NCBI GenBank assembly: GCA_951799425.1
Contig: OX637409.1
Location: forward strand, 9,582,960 to 9,646,959
Direction of reading: 5' to 3'
From: Ilex aquifolium
Lineage: Eukaryota; Streptophyta; Magnoliopsida; Aquifoliales; Aquifoliaceae
Length of the DNA: 64,000 nt
Both the position numbers and the translations under genes were made by a program. The notes beneath the pieces are model-generated. The model was not told the DNA's origin. It ran no database searches and saw only the letters and a program-made list of their open reading frames with translations. This document shows, in pieces, positions 24,455 to 35,569 of the stretch; position 1 is the first letter of the stretch; each line of letters begins with the position of its first letter.

Positions 24455-25265
24455 ATGAAAAATAGAGGAAGAGGACGCGGCCGAGGAGGTGAGCAGAACA
24501 ATAACCAACCACCACCGGCCTTTGACCAATAAACCTTCATGGAGGCTATTGGCACGATGGCGGCTACCTTTGCACAAGCTAGCGCCAATGTGGGCTAAGG
24601 AGGCTCAAGTAACCTCCAAATGTTCAAGACACACAAGCCTCCGACTTTTATGAGAGGGGCGGACTCGATGGTGACCGACCATTGGTTCCAGCAAGTGGAG
24701 AAGATTCTAGAGGCTATGGAGATCACCTCCGATGCCACAAAGATAAGGCTAGTTGCATTCCAGCTAGAAGGAAAAGCCCATCTGTGGTGGGATTGGGCAA
24801 AGGCCTCAAAGAACTTAGAGGCAATGACATGGAGAGAGTTTCGGGAGCTCTTCATGGGCAAGTACTTCTCATCGGCTGTTCGACATGCGAAAGCCCGAGA
24901 ATTCTTGGATTTGAAGCAGAGGATTATGACGGTGATGGAATACGTGGCTAAGTTCACTGAGTTAGCCCGTTTCGCCGATGATTACGTGGCCACAGACATG
25001 GCCAAAGTGAGGAGATTCGAGGATGGTTTGAAATTGAGAGAGAAATGGACGACGCAAGGAGCATCCAGGAGTCGGGTGTCAAGGACAAGAAGAAGGAAGG
25101 CCAATCATCTTATTCTAGTTCGGGGAAGAAGCAAAGGACTTCTACTCTACAGGGACATCAAGGTCAATCCTCCCAAGGCGGGAGAAATCAGAGGCCTTCC
25201 TACTAGAAAGATAGAGGACATGTTTCATTTGCCACCAACCAGGTCACATGAAACGAGATTGTCCT
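24455..25265 (+). pseudogene. Tekay gag (broken)
   Basis: From ATG 24455 the frame has an RGRGRGRGG start, nonsense codons near 24530 and 24595, then an open gag domain: ADSMVTDHWFQQVEKILEAM, AFQLEGKAHLWWDWAK, MTWREFRELFMGKYF and LKQRIMTVMEYVAKFTELAR. After FEDGLKL near 25035 part of the family sequence is missing and the frame shifts. A CX2CX4HX4C zinc knuckle (CFICHQPGHMKRDC) is encoded at 25221-25262 in the shifted frame. Gag packages the element RNA; this copy could not make a full protein. Confidence 0.85.
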
Positions 25266-25499
25266 CAGAGACAAGGATCCCAGGGTTATGGGGCATCCTA
25301 GTCCCAGTCATCGGTGGTGCATACACATACTTATTTCATTCCTCCCTACCCGACCATGGGTTAGGGAAGCCAGTATCAGTTTCAGGGTCCCCCACAAGCC
25401 CCTACCACTTCACGTGCGGGGACTTCGCAATCAGGCCAGATGGGCCAGGGCATGGGCCGAGGCCGAGGATAGGGCTCACAGGCTGGGACTTCGGGGACC

Positions 25500-25913
25500 T
25501 TGGGACGTGTCTATGTCATCATACCTCAGACTGAGCCAGCGGATCAGTCGGTTATTCAGGGTACATTTCTACTCTCTCGCTTATGGGTAAGGGTATTATT
25601 TGACTCTGGTGCATCTCATTCATTCATTTCTGCATCATGTATGAGGGATTTGGGCTTAGAGGTTGAGACATTGGAAAATCCGTTGCATGTGAGTTCTCCC
25701 CTAGGAGTTAGGGTGAGTGTTGATCAGATATATCGGGGTTGTGAGTTAGAGATCTCGGGGATTCTACTCACCATGGACCTTTGGGTCATGGACATGTCGA
25801 AGTTTGATGTCATATTTTGGATGGATTGTTTGGCGACGCACCGAGTCGTCATTGATTGTGATCGAAAAAGGGTCACTGTCTACACACCAGAGGGTGTTTG
25901 TTTCAAGTTTTAA
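25500..25913 (+). pseudogene. Tekay aspartic protease domain
   Basis: Open stretch with the catalytic motif VLFDSGASHSFIS, then a hydrophobic second half ending FDVIFWMDCLATHRVVIDC, typical of the retropepsin that cuts the Gag-Pol polyprotein. The DSG triad is intact. The frame stops at 25911-25913 before the reverse transcriptase. Confidence 0.85.
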
Positions 25914-26043
25914 GGGGAAAATCACGATGCTTTACCCCAAGTCATGTATGACTCTCGATAGCACTGGCAGTTGATGGGTTGGCTAGCAAACCTTACCCTG
26001 GAGGACGAGGCGAGACAGGAGTTAGGTCTACCTCGGGTGGTTT

Positions 26044-26772
26044 GTGAGTATGAGAATTTTTTTTTCAGATAAATTACCGGGATTACCTCCACATAGGGAT
26101 CTAGACTTCACCATAGAGTTGCACCCTGGTACATTGCCAATTTCTATGACACCGCATAGAATGACACCCACAGAGTTACAAGAACTCAAAATCCAATTAC
26201 AAGAATTGATGGACAAGGGCTTCATTAGACCGAGTACCTCACCTTAGGGCGCCCCGGTGTTGTTTGCCAAGAAGAAGGATAAGACGTTTCGGCTATGTAT
26301 AGACTACCGGTAGTTGAATCAGGTTACTATCAAGAATAGATACTCTTTGTCGATGATTGATGATTTATTTGATCAACTGAGAGGGGCACGGGTCTACTCC
26401 AAAATAGATCTACACACGAGTTACCATCAGTTGAGGATTAGGGAGGTGGATATACCTAAGACGGCGTTTAGGACTCAGTATGGGCATTTCGAGTTCACTG
26501 TGATGCCTTTCAGATTGACGAATGCCCCAGCGACATTCATGGATCTCATGCATAGGGTGTTCCAACCCTACCTAGATTAGTTTGTCGTGGTTTTCTTTGA
26601 CGACATTTTGATCTACTACAAGTCTGAGGAAGAGTATGAGGGTCACTTGAGGGTTGTTCTCCAGACATTAAGGGACCATCAGTTGTACGCCAAGTTCAAC
26701 AAGTGTGAATTTTGGCTTATGGATGTGATATTTTTTGGGACACGTGGTGTCGGCTTCGGGAGTGTCAGTTGA
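26044..26772 (+). pseudogene. Tekay reverse transcriptase (nonsense codons and frameshift)
   Basis: Plus-strand blocks in order: [22 protein letters not shown]-like [63 protein letters not shown] and the catalytic [13 protein letters not shown] codons near 26246, 26311 and 26578 replace expected Trp or Gln codons (TGG/CAG to TAG). A frameshift near 26730 moves the thumb region into another frame. The two catalytic aspartates of FFDD are intact. Confidence 0.88.
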
Positions 26773-27400
26773 CTTAGACAAGGTTGAGGCGGTTATGAGT
26801 TGGGAGAGGCCAAAGTCAGTCATTGAGATACACAGTTTCTTGGGATTGGTGGGGTATTACAGGAGGTTCATTGATGACTTCTCTCGACTAGCTGCACCTA
26901 TGATGAGATTGACTCAAAATGAGGTCAAGTTTCAGTGGAACGACTCGTGTGAGAAGGCATTCCAAGAGTTAAAGAGGAGGCTTACTTCAGCTCCTATTCT
27001 GATAGTTTCAGAGAGGGAACAGAGGTACACAGTATATTTTGATGCCTCCAAAGACGGACTTGGTTGTGTTTTGATGCAGTCTGGGAGAATAGTGGCTTAT
27101 GGTTTTTGTCAGTTAAAGAACCATGAGAAGAACTACTCTACGCACGACATAGAGTTGGCAGCCATTGTCTTTGCCTTGAAGGCTTGGTGCCACTATTTGT
27201 ATGGTGAACAGTTCGAGGTGTTTTCAGACCACAAAAGTCTGAAGTACATTTTCATACAGTAGGACCTCAACATGAGGCAATGCAGGTGGATGGAGTATTT
27301 GGAGGACTACCACTTCACTTTGTATTATCATCCCGGTAAGGTAAACGTGGTGGCCAATGCACTAAACCGAAATTCATGGGGAGTCTTGCCTAGTGTGGCT
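26735..27400 (+). pseudogene. Tekay RT thumb and RNase H
   Basis: Continues with [20 protein letters not shown], then RNase [41 protein letters not shown] and [12 protein letters not shown], with the acidic residues D (FDAS), E (DIELAA) and D (SDHKSL). A TAG at 27260 cuts it before the DLNMRQCRWMEYLEDY segment, which continues in the same family order up to about 27400. RNase H removes the RNA template strand. Confidence 0.85.
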
Positions 27401-27623
27401 TCCCGGGAGAGGCAGATGTTTGAGACTGTGGGTCAGTTCGGGCTACATTACATGAGTCAGGCTCAGGGCACTTTGGGGAGTTTAGTGGTTATACCTTCCC
27501 TACTGAGCAGAGTGATCGAGTCCCAGGGGCAGGATACAGAGATATTGTCCATCAGGGACCGGGTACAGGTGACGAGGGCTGGGCCATTCATGCGGATGCA
27601 GTCTTTGATTTAGGGGAAGGGTT

Positions 27624-28484
27624 GTGGTTTCCCTGTCTGTAGATTTGAGAGAGGAGATCCTTAGGGAGTTCCATTGCTCCCGTTTTGCTCTTCATCCAGG
27701 TGGCACGAAGATGTACCATGATCTTCGTCGCCAATACTATTGGAGTGGGATGAAGAGGCACGCCGGAGATTTCGTTAGTCGATGTCTCATGTGTCAGCAG
27801 GTCAAGGTTGAGCACTAAAGACCAACAGGGTTGCTCCGGCCTTTGGAGGTAGATGAGTGGAAGTGGGAGCACGTCACGATGGACTTTGTGACCCACTTGC
27901 CACGGACATCGCGGGTGCATGATGTGGTGTGGATGATAGTGGACCTGCTTACGAAGTCGGCACACTTTTTGGCAGTGCGAATGACCTTCACACTGGAGGA
28001 ATTCTACAGGCTGTATATATGAGAGATTGTACGATTGCATGAGGTGCCCATATCTATAGTATCGGATTGGGATCCCAGGTTTACGACTCATTTTTGGGAG
28101 AGTTTTCAACGGGCCATGGGGATACAGTTGATGATGAGCACAACTTTTCATCCCCATACGGACGGTCAGTCAAAGAGGACCATCCAGACATTAGAGGATA
28201 TACTACGGGCATGTGTCTTAGATCTCAAGGGTAGCTGGGAAGAGCATTTGTCCTTAGTGGAGTTCGCCTACAAAAATAGTTATCAGACGAGCATACAGAT
28301 GACACCCTATGAGGCACTTTATAGAAGGTCGTGCCGTTTTCCGGTTTGTTGGACGGAGGTTGGAGAGAGACCCTCTATGGGTCCAAACTTAGTTAAAGAC
28401 ACCTTAGAGAAGGTGGATTTGATACGGAAGCGTCTTCTCACGACTCAGAATATGCAAAAGAGCTACATCGACAAACGGCGGTGA
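27624..28484 (+). pseudogene. Tekay integrase with mutated catalytic Glu
   Basis: The HHCC zinc region reads FALHPGGTKMYHDLRRQYYW with CLMCQQ. After a TAA near 27817 the core follows: WEHVTMDFVTHLP (first Asp) and [18 protein letters not shown] (second Asp). The [13 protein letters not shown] block carries Lys (28173-28175, AAG) where the family has Glu (GAG), so the third residue of the DDE triad is lost. A stop after FYRLYI near 28020 also interrupts the core. Integrase inserts the DNA copy into the genome; this one should be inactive. Confidence 0.88.
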
Positions 28485-28568
28485 CCTCTAGAGTTTGGGG
28501 TTGGTGATCATGTCTTCTTGAAGGTGATGCCCAAGAGATGAGTAGTCAGGTTTGGGAAGAGATGAAAG

Positions 28569-28955
28569 TTGTCACCGAGGTATATCGGGCCTTTAGAGGT
28601 ACTCGAGAGGTTTTGTACAGTTGTTTACCGGTTGACGTTACCACCAAATTTATCAGGTGTTATGCTCCGAAAATATACTCCAGATCCGACACATATGGTG
28701 GATTGGGGTGAGTTGATTGTTGATGCAGATGAGACCTTCAAGGAGGGACCGGTGCGTATCACGGATGGCCGGGAGCAGGTTTTGCAAGGCAAGACCGTGA
28801 GGCTAGCGAAGGTGTTGTGGCAGCACCGAGGTGTGGAGGAGGCGACATGGGAGCATGAGGACACTATACGCACCAGTTATCCATTCTTGTTCGATGATGG
28901 ATACATACTTGTAATCATAAGTATTCTATTACTTGTTGCATATGCATGCAGTTAA
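28569..28955 (+). pseudogene. Tekay integrase C-terminus with chromodomain-like tail
   Basis: SPRYIGPLEVLERFCTVVYR and the LPPNLSGV block mark the GPY/F-type module. The tail QVLQGKTVRLAKVLWQHRGV followed by EEATWEHEDTIRTSYPFLF is the chromodomain-like end of Tekay-type chromoviruses, which may steer integration to heterochromatin. It is the longest uninterrupted part of this pol. Confidence 0.85.
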
Positions 28956-28989
28956 GTGTGCATGAGTGTGTGAATTTCGGGGACGAAAT

Positions 28990-29008
28990 TCTTTTAAGGG
29001 GGGAATAA
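28990..29008 (+). other. polypurine tract of Tekay element
   Basis: TTTTAAGGGGGGAATAA directly precedes the 3' LTR (TG at 29009) and follows the GGGGACGAAATTC box usual in this lineage. Confidence 0.88.
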
Positions 29009-31605
29009 TGTAAAATCCGGGGAAATTTGAATTTTTGTGAAAAATGGCAAAATGGTAAATTGTCACTTTGGTGCGGGTTGAAAATTTGTATTTTTTTAGA
29101 GCTCGGATGACAAAAAGGACCTCACCGTTGGATTCGTCTCGCGAAATCTAGGTACCCATACAATTTTTGTCGAATTTCGAGACAGCCGAATTTTTCGCAT
29201 TTTACGAGATGAATGGGTGTCTCATGACCTGAAAACGAGATATGAAATAAAATTTTGAAAGTTGAAAAATAATTTAGAGAAAGTTCATATAAAAATATTT
29301 TGAACTTGAATCGGGACGAAATTTAATCGTTACGGGACGAAATCAGATCTGGGAATAGGGGACGTGTGGCCCAACGTGGACCAAACATTTAAAGGGTATA
29401 AATAGGGGAGAAAATCTGATTTTCTCCCCATTTTCAGTTGGTCTTCAAGTTGGAGAGAGGAAGAGAGGGAAAAAGAGAGAACTTCTAACTTCTCTTTACG
29501 ATCTACGACTCTAAATGCATCGAATCAACTCGGGACAAGAACAAAGGTTGTTCTACGCGGTGAGGACTACGAAACCATACCAAAAAGGACGGATTTCACC
29601 GAAGATTCAAAAATGGGATTTTTGGGAAAATCAAAGGCTAAGGCTTCATTGGTGTTCTTGAAGGTTTTCTACCTTGGTTTTACACTTCAAGAGGTAGGAT
29701 TTTCTCCCTAATTAGGTTTATTTCCAACCTAGAGTTGTGATATGGAATGGATAGGTCGTTAGAGATGTATAACACTTGGCTATTGTGGTTGATTTGATGA
29801 AATGGGTATTTGAAATGGGTATAAATCAATTCTAGTTTGAATTGGTGTATATAAATTACTAGCTTGTAATTTCTTGGGAAATGATGTTATGTGGGTATGC
29901 TATGTGTTTATATATGCCTATGTGAAATTAAGTGTGTTATTGCATAAATTATGTATAACATGCTTGAGAAAAATTATTGTTGAATGTAAATGTTGATATA
30001 TGTTTATGATATATTGGAATTGTGATGATTTATGGACAATTATATATTTTGGATATAATTATCCATGAAATGTGTTGAAATATTTCATATTGCATGGATA
30101 TGATATTGATATTACAATTGTTCATTACATTACATATGCACGGAGATATCATATTCATGGGCATTAGACATGAGTGAGGGTGTGTGTGTATGTCTTTGAA
30201 TCAAAAATCACTATTGGTGATTGATAAGTGGGCTCAGTATAGTTGGACCAAGGTTTAACAGAGTCGCACGGTTGCATGAAAAAGAAAAATTTGTGTCGGG
30301 TATAGCAAGAATGGCTAGACACTCCCTCGGGTGCAAGACCCGGTTATTGGTTTATACACTTCCGTCGATGCAAGTCCAAAAAATTGTAAATGTGTACGGA
30401 ATCGGCAGTGAGATTCCAAAATCCGAATACCCAATAAAGACACATGGTTTATTTTTAAAAGGTCGTTGGATGTGCAACATCAATGACAAGGGCTTGGAAT
30501 GCCCGATTTTGTACTCATGACATTGCATGGGTTGTGGGAGCCGGTAAAGGCTCGGGTTGAAGTGCATGGGTGAATCTCATCTCATTTCATGGCATGACAT
30601 GGTGAATTTTTAACATTGAATTGCATATTCTTGATTGGAATGTTATTGCTTGTTAAATGTTGCATGTTGACATTTCATATGCACTTAGGTTGGAGAGTAG
30701 CCTCTTTAGGAGATACCCTATTGAGTGTGACTCACCCTTTATGGAAAAAACATTTCAGGTGCGGGTTATACACCGGTGGACGGCTCGCATTCGGGGCCTC
30801 AAGGATGAAGGAAAGTCGATTTGTGGCTTTTAAATCACATTATCTAAAACTATTGTAGAAATTTAGTTTTCGGCATGTAATTATATGAAAATGACAACAA
30901 TGGACTTGTATGAACCATGTTATATGTAAAACTTCATGTTATGGGAGTTTGGGTTGATATTGTACATGTTTGGAATGGATTGGAAATCGAAAACAGATGA
31001 AAAAAGGGAAAACTGGACACATCTATTGTTAGCGTTCGAACGCCATTCCAAGTTTGAACGTAGGAAGCTTACGATACTTGAAGGTCTCCAGAGAACCAAA
31101 GTACTGGGAGCAACCTTAGTTCGAATGCCAATTCCACGTTCGAACTTCACTTTCACGTTCGAACGTCATTCCACGTCCGAATGTAAGGAGCTCACAGTAC
31201 TTTTGCATCTCTGCAGAGAACCAAAGTACTGGAAGCAACTTTTGTTCGAACGTTAGTCCACGTTCAAACGGGTGCGTTTTTGTTAAAATCTCAATTCTTT
31301 TGAAATATTTAGCTATGCCTTTAGGTCTTGGGTTTTCTTGTTCAAATGATGTAAATGGACAATAATGGAGTATAAATTATGGTATATTGGACCTTAGATA
31401 GGTCATATGATTAAATAGTATATACAGATTGTGTGTTTGGGAGAGCCCGGTACAGGGGAGACTCTGCCCAAACTTTGTGTTTTCGTGGTCCCGGTAAAGG
31501 GGATATTGTGCCGTGGTGTCGGGTTATGCGACATTCACTGGTATTTCCGTAGGTTGATAGTTGATCAACGGGTTGACAAAAGACCCCGGTTTTAGGGGCG
31601 TCACA
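29009..31605 (+). repeat. 3' LTR of Tekay element
   Basis: Matches 21553-24101 over its length, with TATAAATA at 29397-29404 and the CGTTCGAACG cluster at 31030-31270. It keeps about 50 bp at its start that are shortened in the 5' LTR. Confidence 0.92.
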
Positions 31606-32515
31606 CTGTCACCCACCCCCATCACATCTACCACCACCACCACCACCACCACTGCCATTTGCTACCATCTATCACACTATCGCCCAAAAACACTCGTTGT
31701 CGTCCATCACCACCATTGTCAACGACCATCACCGTCGTCCACCACCACCCACACCCACCACAACTACTATTACCCATGGCTGCCACTACAACTATCGTCA
31801 CCCAAAATCCACAACCACCATCACTGTTATGACCCACAACTGCCATCACCACCACAATCATCACCGTTTCTTACCGCCACCACTATCACCATTCACCACC
31901 ACTACCCCCGGTACTTAAATTTATTTTTTTTTTTCCTCTATGTTTGTGATTTGATTTTGGGTGTGAATATAAATATGTTTATTGTTAACTATTTTTTTAT
32001 TACTCCGTGCCTTTAAGCACAAGAAATAACTAGTAAATTTTATATTTGATCCTTATATGAGATTAGTGTATATATTATACACCATGTCACTATTATATAC
32101 GTGTCGTGTGTTTTCACAAACACAAATCACCTAAAAATACATCTATTTTTTATTTAATTTTAATTTAAAAAATAAAAAGTACACACACTAATATACAAAC
32201 ACACACACACACAGTGTTGACACATAATATAATTCCACGATTGGTATATGAATTTGGGTTTAGCTGTGTACGTGTTTAATGTAAATAAGTAATTAGTTAA
32301 ATATTAAAAAAGTAAATAACATATTTTTACCCAATGTTAATATCATTTTCCTTCATTTTTCGCCTAATTTTGGAGGGATTGATTTTGGTGAGTTGAAAAG
32401 AAAGTTAATCAATCCACTTTCCATCATTTTTATTTTCCTTCATTATCAAACATGATGTTTTATATCCTCTAACTTTTCATCCTTCTATTTTTTCATTATA
32501 CCAAACGGAGCATTA

Positions 32516-32632
32516 AGGACTTAATGATGGGTCCCATTGTAGCGTTAAATGAATTCATTATCATTTCATTGGTGACAACTCATTATGTCCCCAAATTATG
32601 TCCATAAATTATGTCCCAATAGCATTGCTCTA
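32516..32632. mobile_element. right-end fragment of a GAGCAATGCTAT-type MITE
   Basis: The stretch ends ATGTCCCAATAGCATTGCTC, the same terminal sequence as the Mutator-like MITEs at 34582 and 62355. A matching left end and a target duplication were not found, so this is a truncated or diverged copy. Confidence 0.4.
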
Positions 32633-32633
32633 A

Positions 32634-32865
32634 ATTAAAAATGGACTACACTTAACATTTAACTCATAACTTATCTAATGACTCCATTGACTTAGATATC
32701 CTTATAGCATTGTTGTGACTACAGATATGGGCATGGTACATACATCTTTGTATGCAAATCCAGAGCATAAATGATCATATGTCTATATATATATTCCTTA
32801 CAAACCATACTTCAATAATAATGGTCCTGGAGGTCTAGTGGGTGGTTGTGCTTTCAATTTAAAAG

Positions 32866-32902
<37 letters not shown>

Positions 32903-34060
32903 GAAGAGGACGATGAATGTTGCTTGACAGAAAACATGAGATTCAGCTTCTCTCTTCCTTACAATCTCTACCTCATAAAATTGTTCCTTTTGCTCTCCTA
33001 AATTAAACACGCTCAGAATTTTGTTACCTTACGTTTGTTAGCTGCAACGTTATAAGATGTTAATCTCAAGGGTTAACTTAGTGGTATTTCAGTCACGTGA
33101 TAAACTACCTTTTATGAGGGGTAAGTTAAGAGTTCGAATATCCTATGAAAATAGTCTCTTAGGATTATTGTCTATAGATTTACCTCTTTGTCTGAAGAGA
33201 CAACTTTACATAAGGTCCAACATTAGTTTAGTACATGAGCGAGAAAATATTGCGGTGATCTATTATGACAATTGAGATAAAAAAAAAAACGATGTAAGTT
33301 GTGATTTATTGGAAATGGGTGCATGAACTCATTTTTGTTAAAGGGGGATTGTTTGTGAGTGATTGGTGTGGGTCAAATTATGTAAGGTATGGAGTTTAAA
33401 TTACTAATAATTGAAAGAAAGAATAAAATTGAAGCAAGGGTTGGCTACAAGGTCCTTGTCATACTGAGGTACTGCCTAATCTATATTATATATACAAAGG
33501 GCAGCAATCAGCCGGATTAGTTTTCCAATTGGCGGATGCTTGTAGCCCGTAGCCTAAATCTTTTTGGTAGTTGTTATCACGCAGAAAGAAACGTTTTTGC
33601 TCATGCTTGCATCACCATTCTTTTGTTGTAATAAAATATAATAAAAAAGATAAGATCCCACTAAGAAGTTCAATAATTATAATTATAATTATAATTATCA
33701 CTACACCATATATACCATATATTACTCCTTCCATCCTTATCCCACAAAAACCCAAAACTCGTGAATGATAATCTGAGTACTCAAAAGTCCAAAACCTGAG
33801 AATCTGAAAGTAAAATCCTCAATCATCAGGATATAAAGGAGGGAAGCCCCTGAAACTTCACTGCAATTGAGTTACCCAAAATGCTAGAGGACGTGGCAAC
33901 CAAATATTTTGGGATCGAATGATACTCTCCATGTCACCTTTGTGCACTATCACTCGTAAATTATTTGATGTGACACAATTATTTTTATTAAATATTTAAT
34001 AAAATTTGTAAAACTTATTAATTTAATGAGATGTATTAAAATGGTGTGTTACATTGTTTT
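32634..34060. other. intergenic sequence with CT microsatellite
   Basis: A CT repeat lies at about 32869-32900 and an ATAATT repeat at about 33670-33698. Short open frames have no domain. No gene supported. Confidence 0.45.
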
Positions 34061-34063
34061 TTT

Positions 34064-34572
34064 TAAGCCTATCAAAATCGGACACGACACGAATCGACAT
34101 GATTTAAGCGGGTTTGGGTGAGACCTTAACGGGTTCGAGTGGTAAACGGGTTGACCCTTCAAACACGTTTAATAAACAGGTCGTGTTCAGGTGAGTCATG
34201 TAAACCCATTTATCACCCGTTTCTCGGTTCAAATAAAATTAATATAATAATAAATTAATAATTATTTTAAAAAATTAGGCAGATTTTTTTTAATGACAAC
34301 CACAAAATATATATATTATTTTTAGCGATATCCACAACATTTTTTTTTAATTTAGTGAGTCACAAAAAATATAACAATAAATTAATAATAAATTAAAATT
34401 AAACAGGTTAAACGAGTCGTGTCGTGTTACCCATTTGTTAAACGGTTCGTATTCGTATTAAGATTTTTCACCCGTTTATTAAACAGGTTGTATATGGGTT
34501 TATATATTTTTCACCTCTCACCCGTTTAACCCGACACGTAACTGTTTAACCTGACACGTTTGACACCCCTAA
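34064..34572. mobile_element. inverted-repeat MITE, possibly hAT-type
   Basis: The right end CGTTTGACACCCCTAA and a diverged left end AAGCCTATCAAAATCGGACA face each other. The interior is rich in AACGGGTT, ACCCGTTT and ACACGAC motifs in both orientations, a composition common in plant hAT-derived MITEs. No clear target duplication is visible. Confidence 0.5.
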
Positions 34573-34581
34573 TTATTTTGG

Positions 34582-34753
34582 GAGCAATGCTATATATCCC
34601 AAATTTATATCTCAAATGTGTATCCCAAATCAATAAAGATGGTTGGATCAGTGGGTCCCAATTAAAAAAATTAGTGGGATCCACTCATCCAATGATTTAC
34701 ATTCATTTGTGATGCACATTTGGGATACAAATTTGGGATATAAACTATTACTC
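34582..34753. mobile_element. Mutator-like MITE, 172 bp
   Basis: The ends GAGCAATGCTATATATCCC and inverted GAGTAATAGTTTATATCCC extend into roughly 45 bp of inverted repeat. A perfect 9-bp duplication TTATTTTGG flanks it (34573-34581 and 34754-34762). The 9-bp target size points to the Mutator superfamily. Confidence 0.88.
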
Positions 34754-34762
34754 TTATTTTGG

Positions 34763-35531
34763 ATCTTTTTACTTTCTTGGTTGTCAAGCTGCCATTATGG
34801 ACTATTAAATTTTGGTCCCTAATTATTATTTTCTTACAAGGTGACCCACATGTGCATAAAAAAACACACCGCAATGCATGCCCCCACGTATGTAGCCCAA
34901 GGGGACCAGATAAGCAGCTCTGTGAAAAAAAAATTAGGGATAATTGTACTATTAAAAAAAAACGTTATGGTATCAATTATTATTTTTAAAAAAAAAAAAA
35001 TTATAACTGATTAAGTTAATTTATTGTTTATTGTGATGAATCATAAAATACTTAAATGAGTTTTAATTTTTCATTGACGAGTTGTAAGTTCTCTTTCGTC
35101 AGTTATAACTTAATCTTTAAAAATTTTAATTTTTATGATCAAATTATGATATTTGGGGATTTATCATATTTTTTCTAATTATAATTTTACACTTTAAAAA
35201 AATTATAAATTTTAAAGAAAAAAGAAGGTGATGGATGCTTATGACTTTTATCAATGACTTCTCTTTTTTTTTTTTTTCCAAAGGTAAAGTTAAATTATTA
35301 TGATCTGGTAATCAGCAAAAATAAATTTATTATTTACAAAAGTATGGGTACGTCTAACTCTTTTTAAACCTCACGTCCACTAAGTAAGCCCTTTAATAAG
35401 TAGTAAATGGAAGGAACAAAAACGAAAAATTGAATTCTTTTCAATGACGTTCATGCATCAAAGAAGAAGAATGGCGGATCATTTCCTCGGCTTCACGTGG
35501 GGTAGGTGAGAGGGTGGGAAGGATATATTGT

Positions 35532-35569
<38 letters not shown>

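Larger units (their letters stand above)
21553..31605 (+). mobile_element. full-length Tekay/Del-type chromovirus
   Basis: Two LTRs of about 2.55 kb (21553-24101 and 29009-31605) both begin TGTAAAATC and end GTCACA. Between them lie a tRNA-iMet primer site, gag with a zinc knuckle, protease, reverse transcriptase, RNase H, integrase, a chromodomain-like tail and a polypurine tract. Long LTRs with this tail fit the Tekay (Del) lineage of Ty3/gypsy. The flanking 5 bp are CTGTT (21548-21552) and CTGTC (31606-31610), a duplication with one mismatch. It inserted into the core of Helitron unit 5. Every protein domain is interrupted, so the copy cannot move by itself. Confidence 0.93.
16940..32033 (+). 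mobile_element. head-to-tail array of five non-autonomous Helitrons
   Basis: Five units in the same orientation each begin TCTATATAATAAAG (or a one-base variant) and end with a short hairpin plus AATAACTAG. At 18933/18934, 19625/19626 and 20523/20524 the CTAG end of one unit abuts the TC or TT start of the next with no base between. The array ends at CTAG 32030-32033 followed by T, the usual Helitron target. Each unit holds a conserved 5' block (about 220 bp), a CCA/CCG/TCA-type core of very variable length, and a conserved tail (about 120 bp). No Rep/helicase gene is present. Unit 5 is split by the Tekay element. Confidence 0.85.
20524..32033 (+). repeat. Helitron unit 5, interrupted by the Tekay element
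   Basis: It starts TCTATATAATAAAG. The core runs 20765-21552 and resumes at 31606-31915. The tail ends with hairpin GTGCCTTTAAGCAC (32007-32020) and CTAG. Without the insert it is about 1.45 kb, the longest unit. Its core holds a near-exact 50-bp duplication (about 21390-21440 and 21447-21497). Confidence 0.83.
16781..32512. mobile_element. PIF/Harbinger-like MITE, copy 2, split by the Helitron array
   Basis: The left end TACTTCGTTTGATA (16781) and inverted right end TACCAAACGGAGCA (to 32512) match copy 1, and TTA duplications flank them (16778-16780 and 32513-32515). Only 16781-16939 and 32034-32512 are MITE sequence. The right part shares a long block with copy 1 (GGGATTGATTTTGGTGAGTT near 32375, cf. 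13650). The middle is filled by the Helitron array and the Tekay element, which therefore arrived later. Confidence 0.65.

Noticed and set aside
27588..28157. 189-codon minus-strand frame
   Set aside because: Antisense shadow of the Tekay integrase region, where the plus strand has clear integrase motifs.
33480..33545. TCTATATTATATATAC start resembling a Helitron end
   Set aside because: Only one end; no terminal hairpin found.
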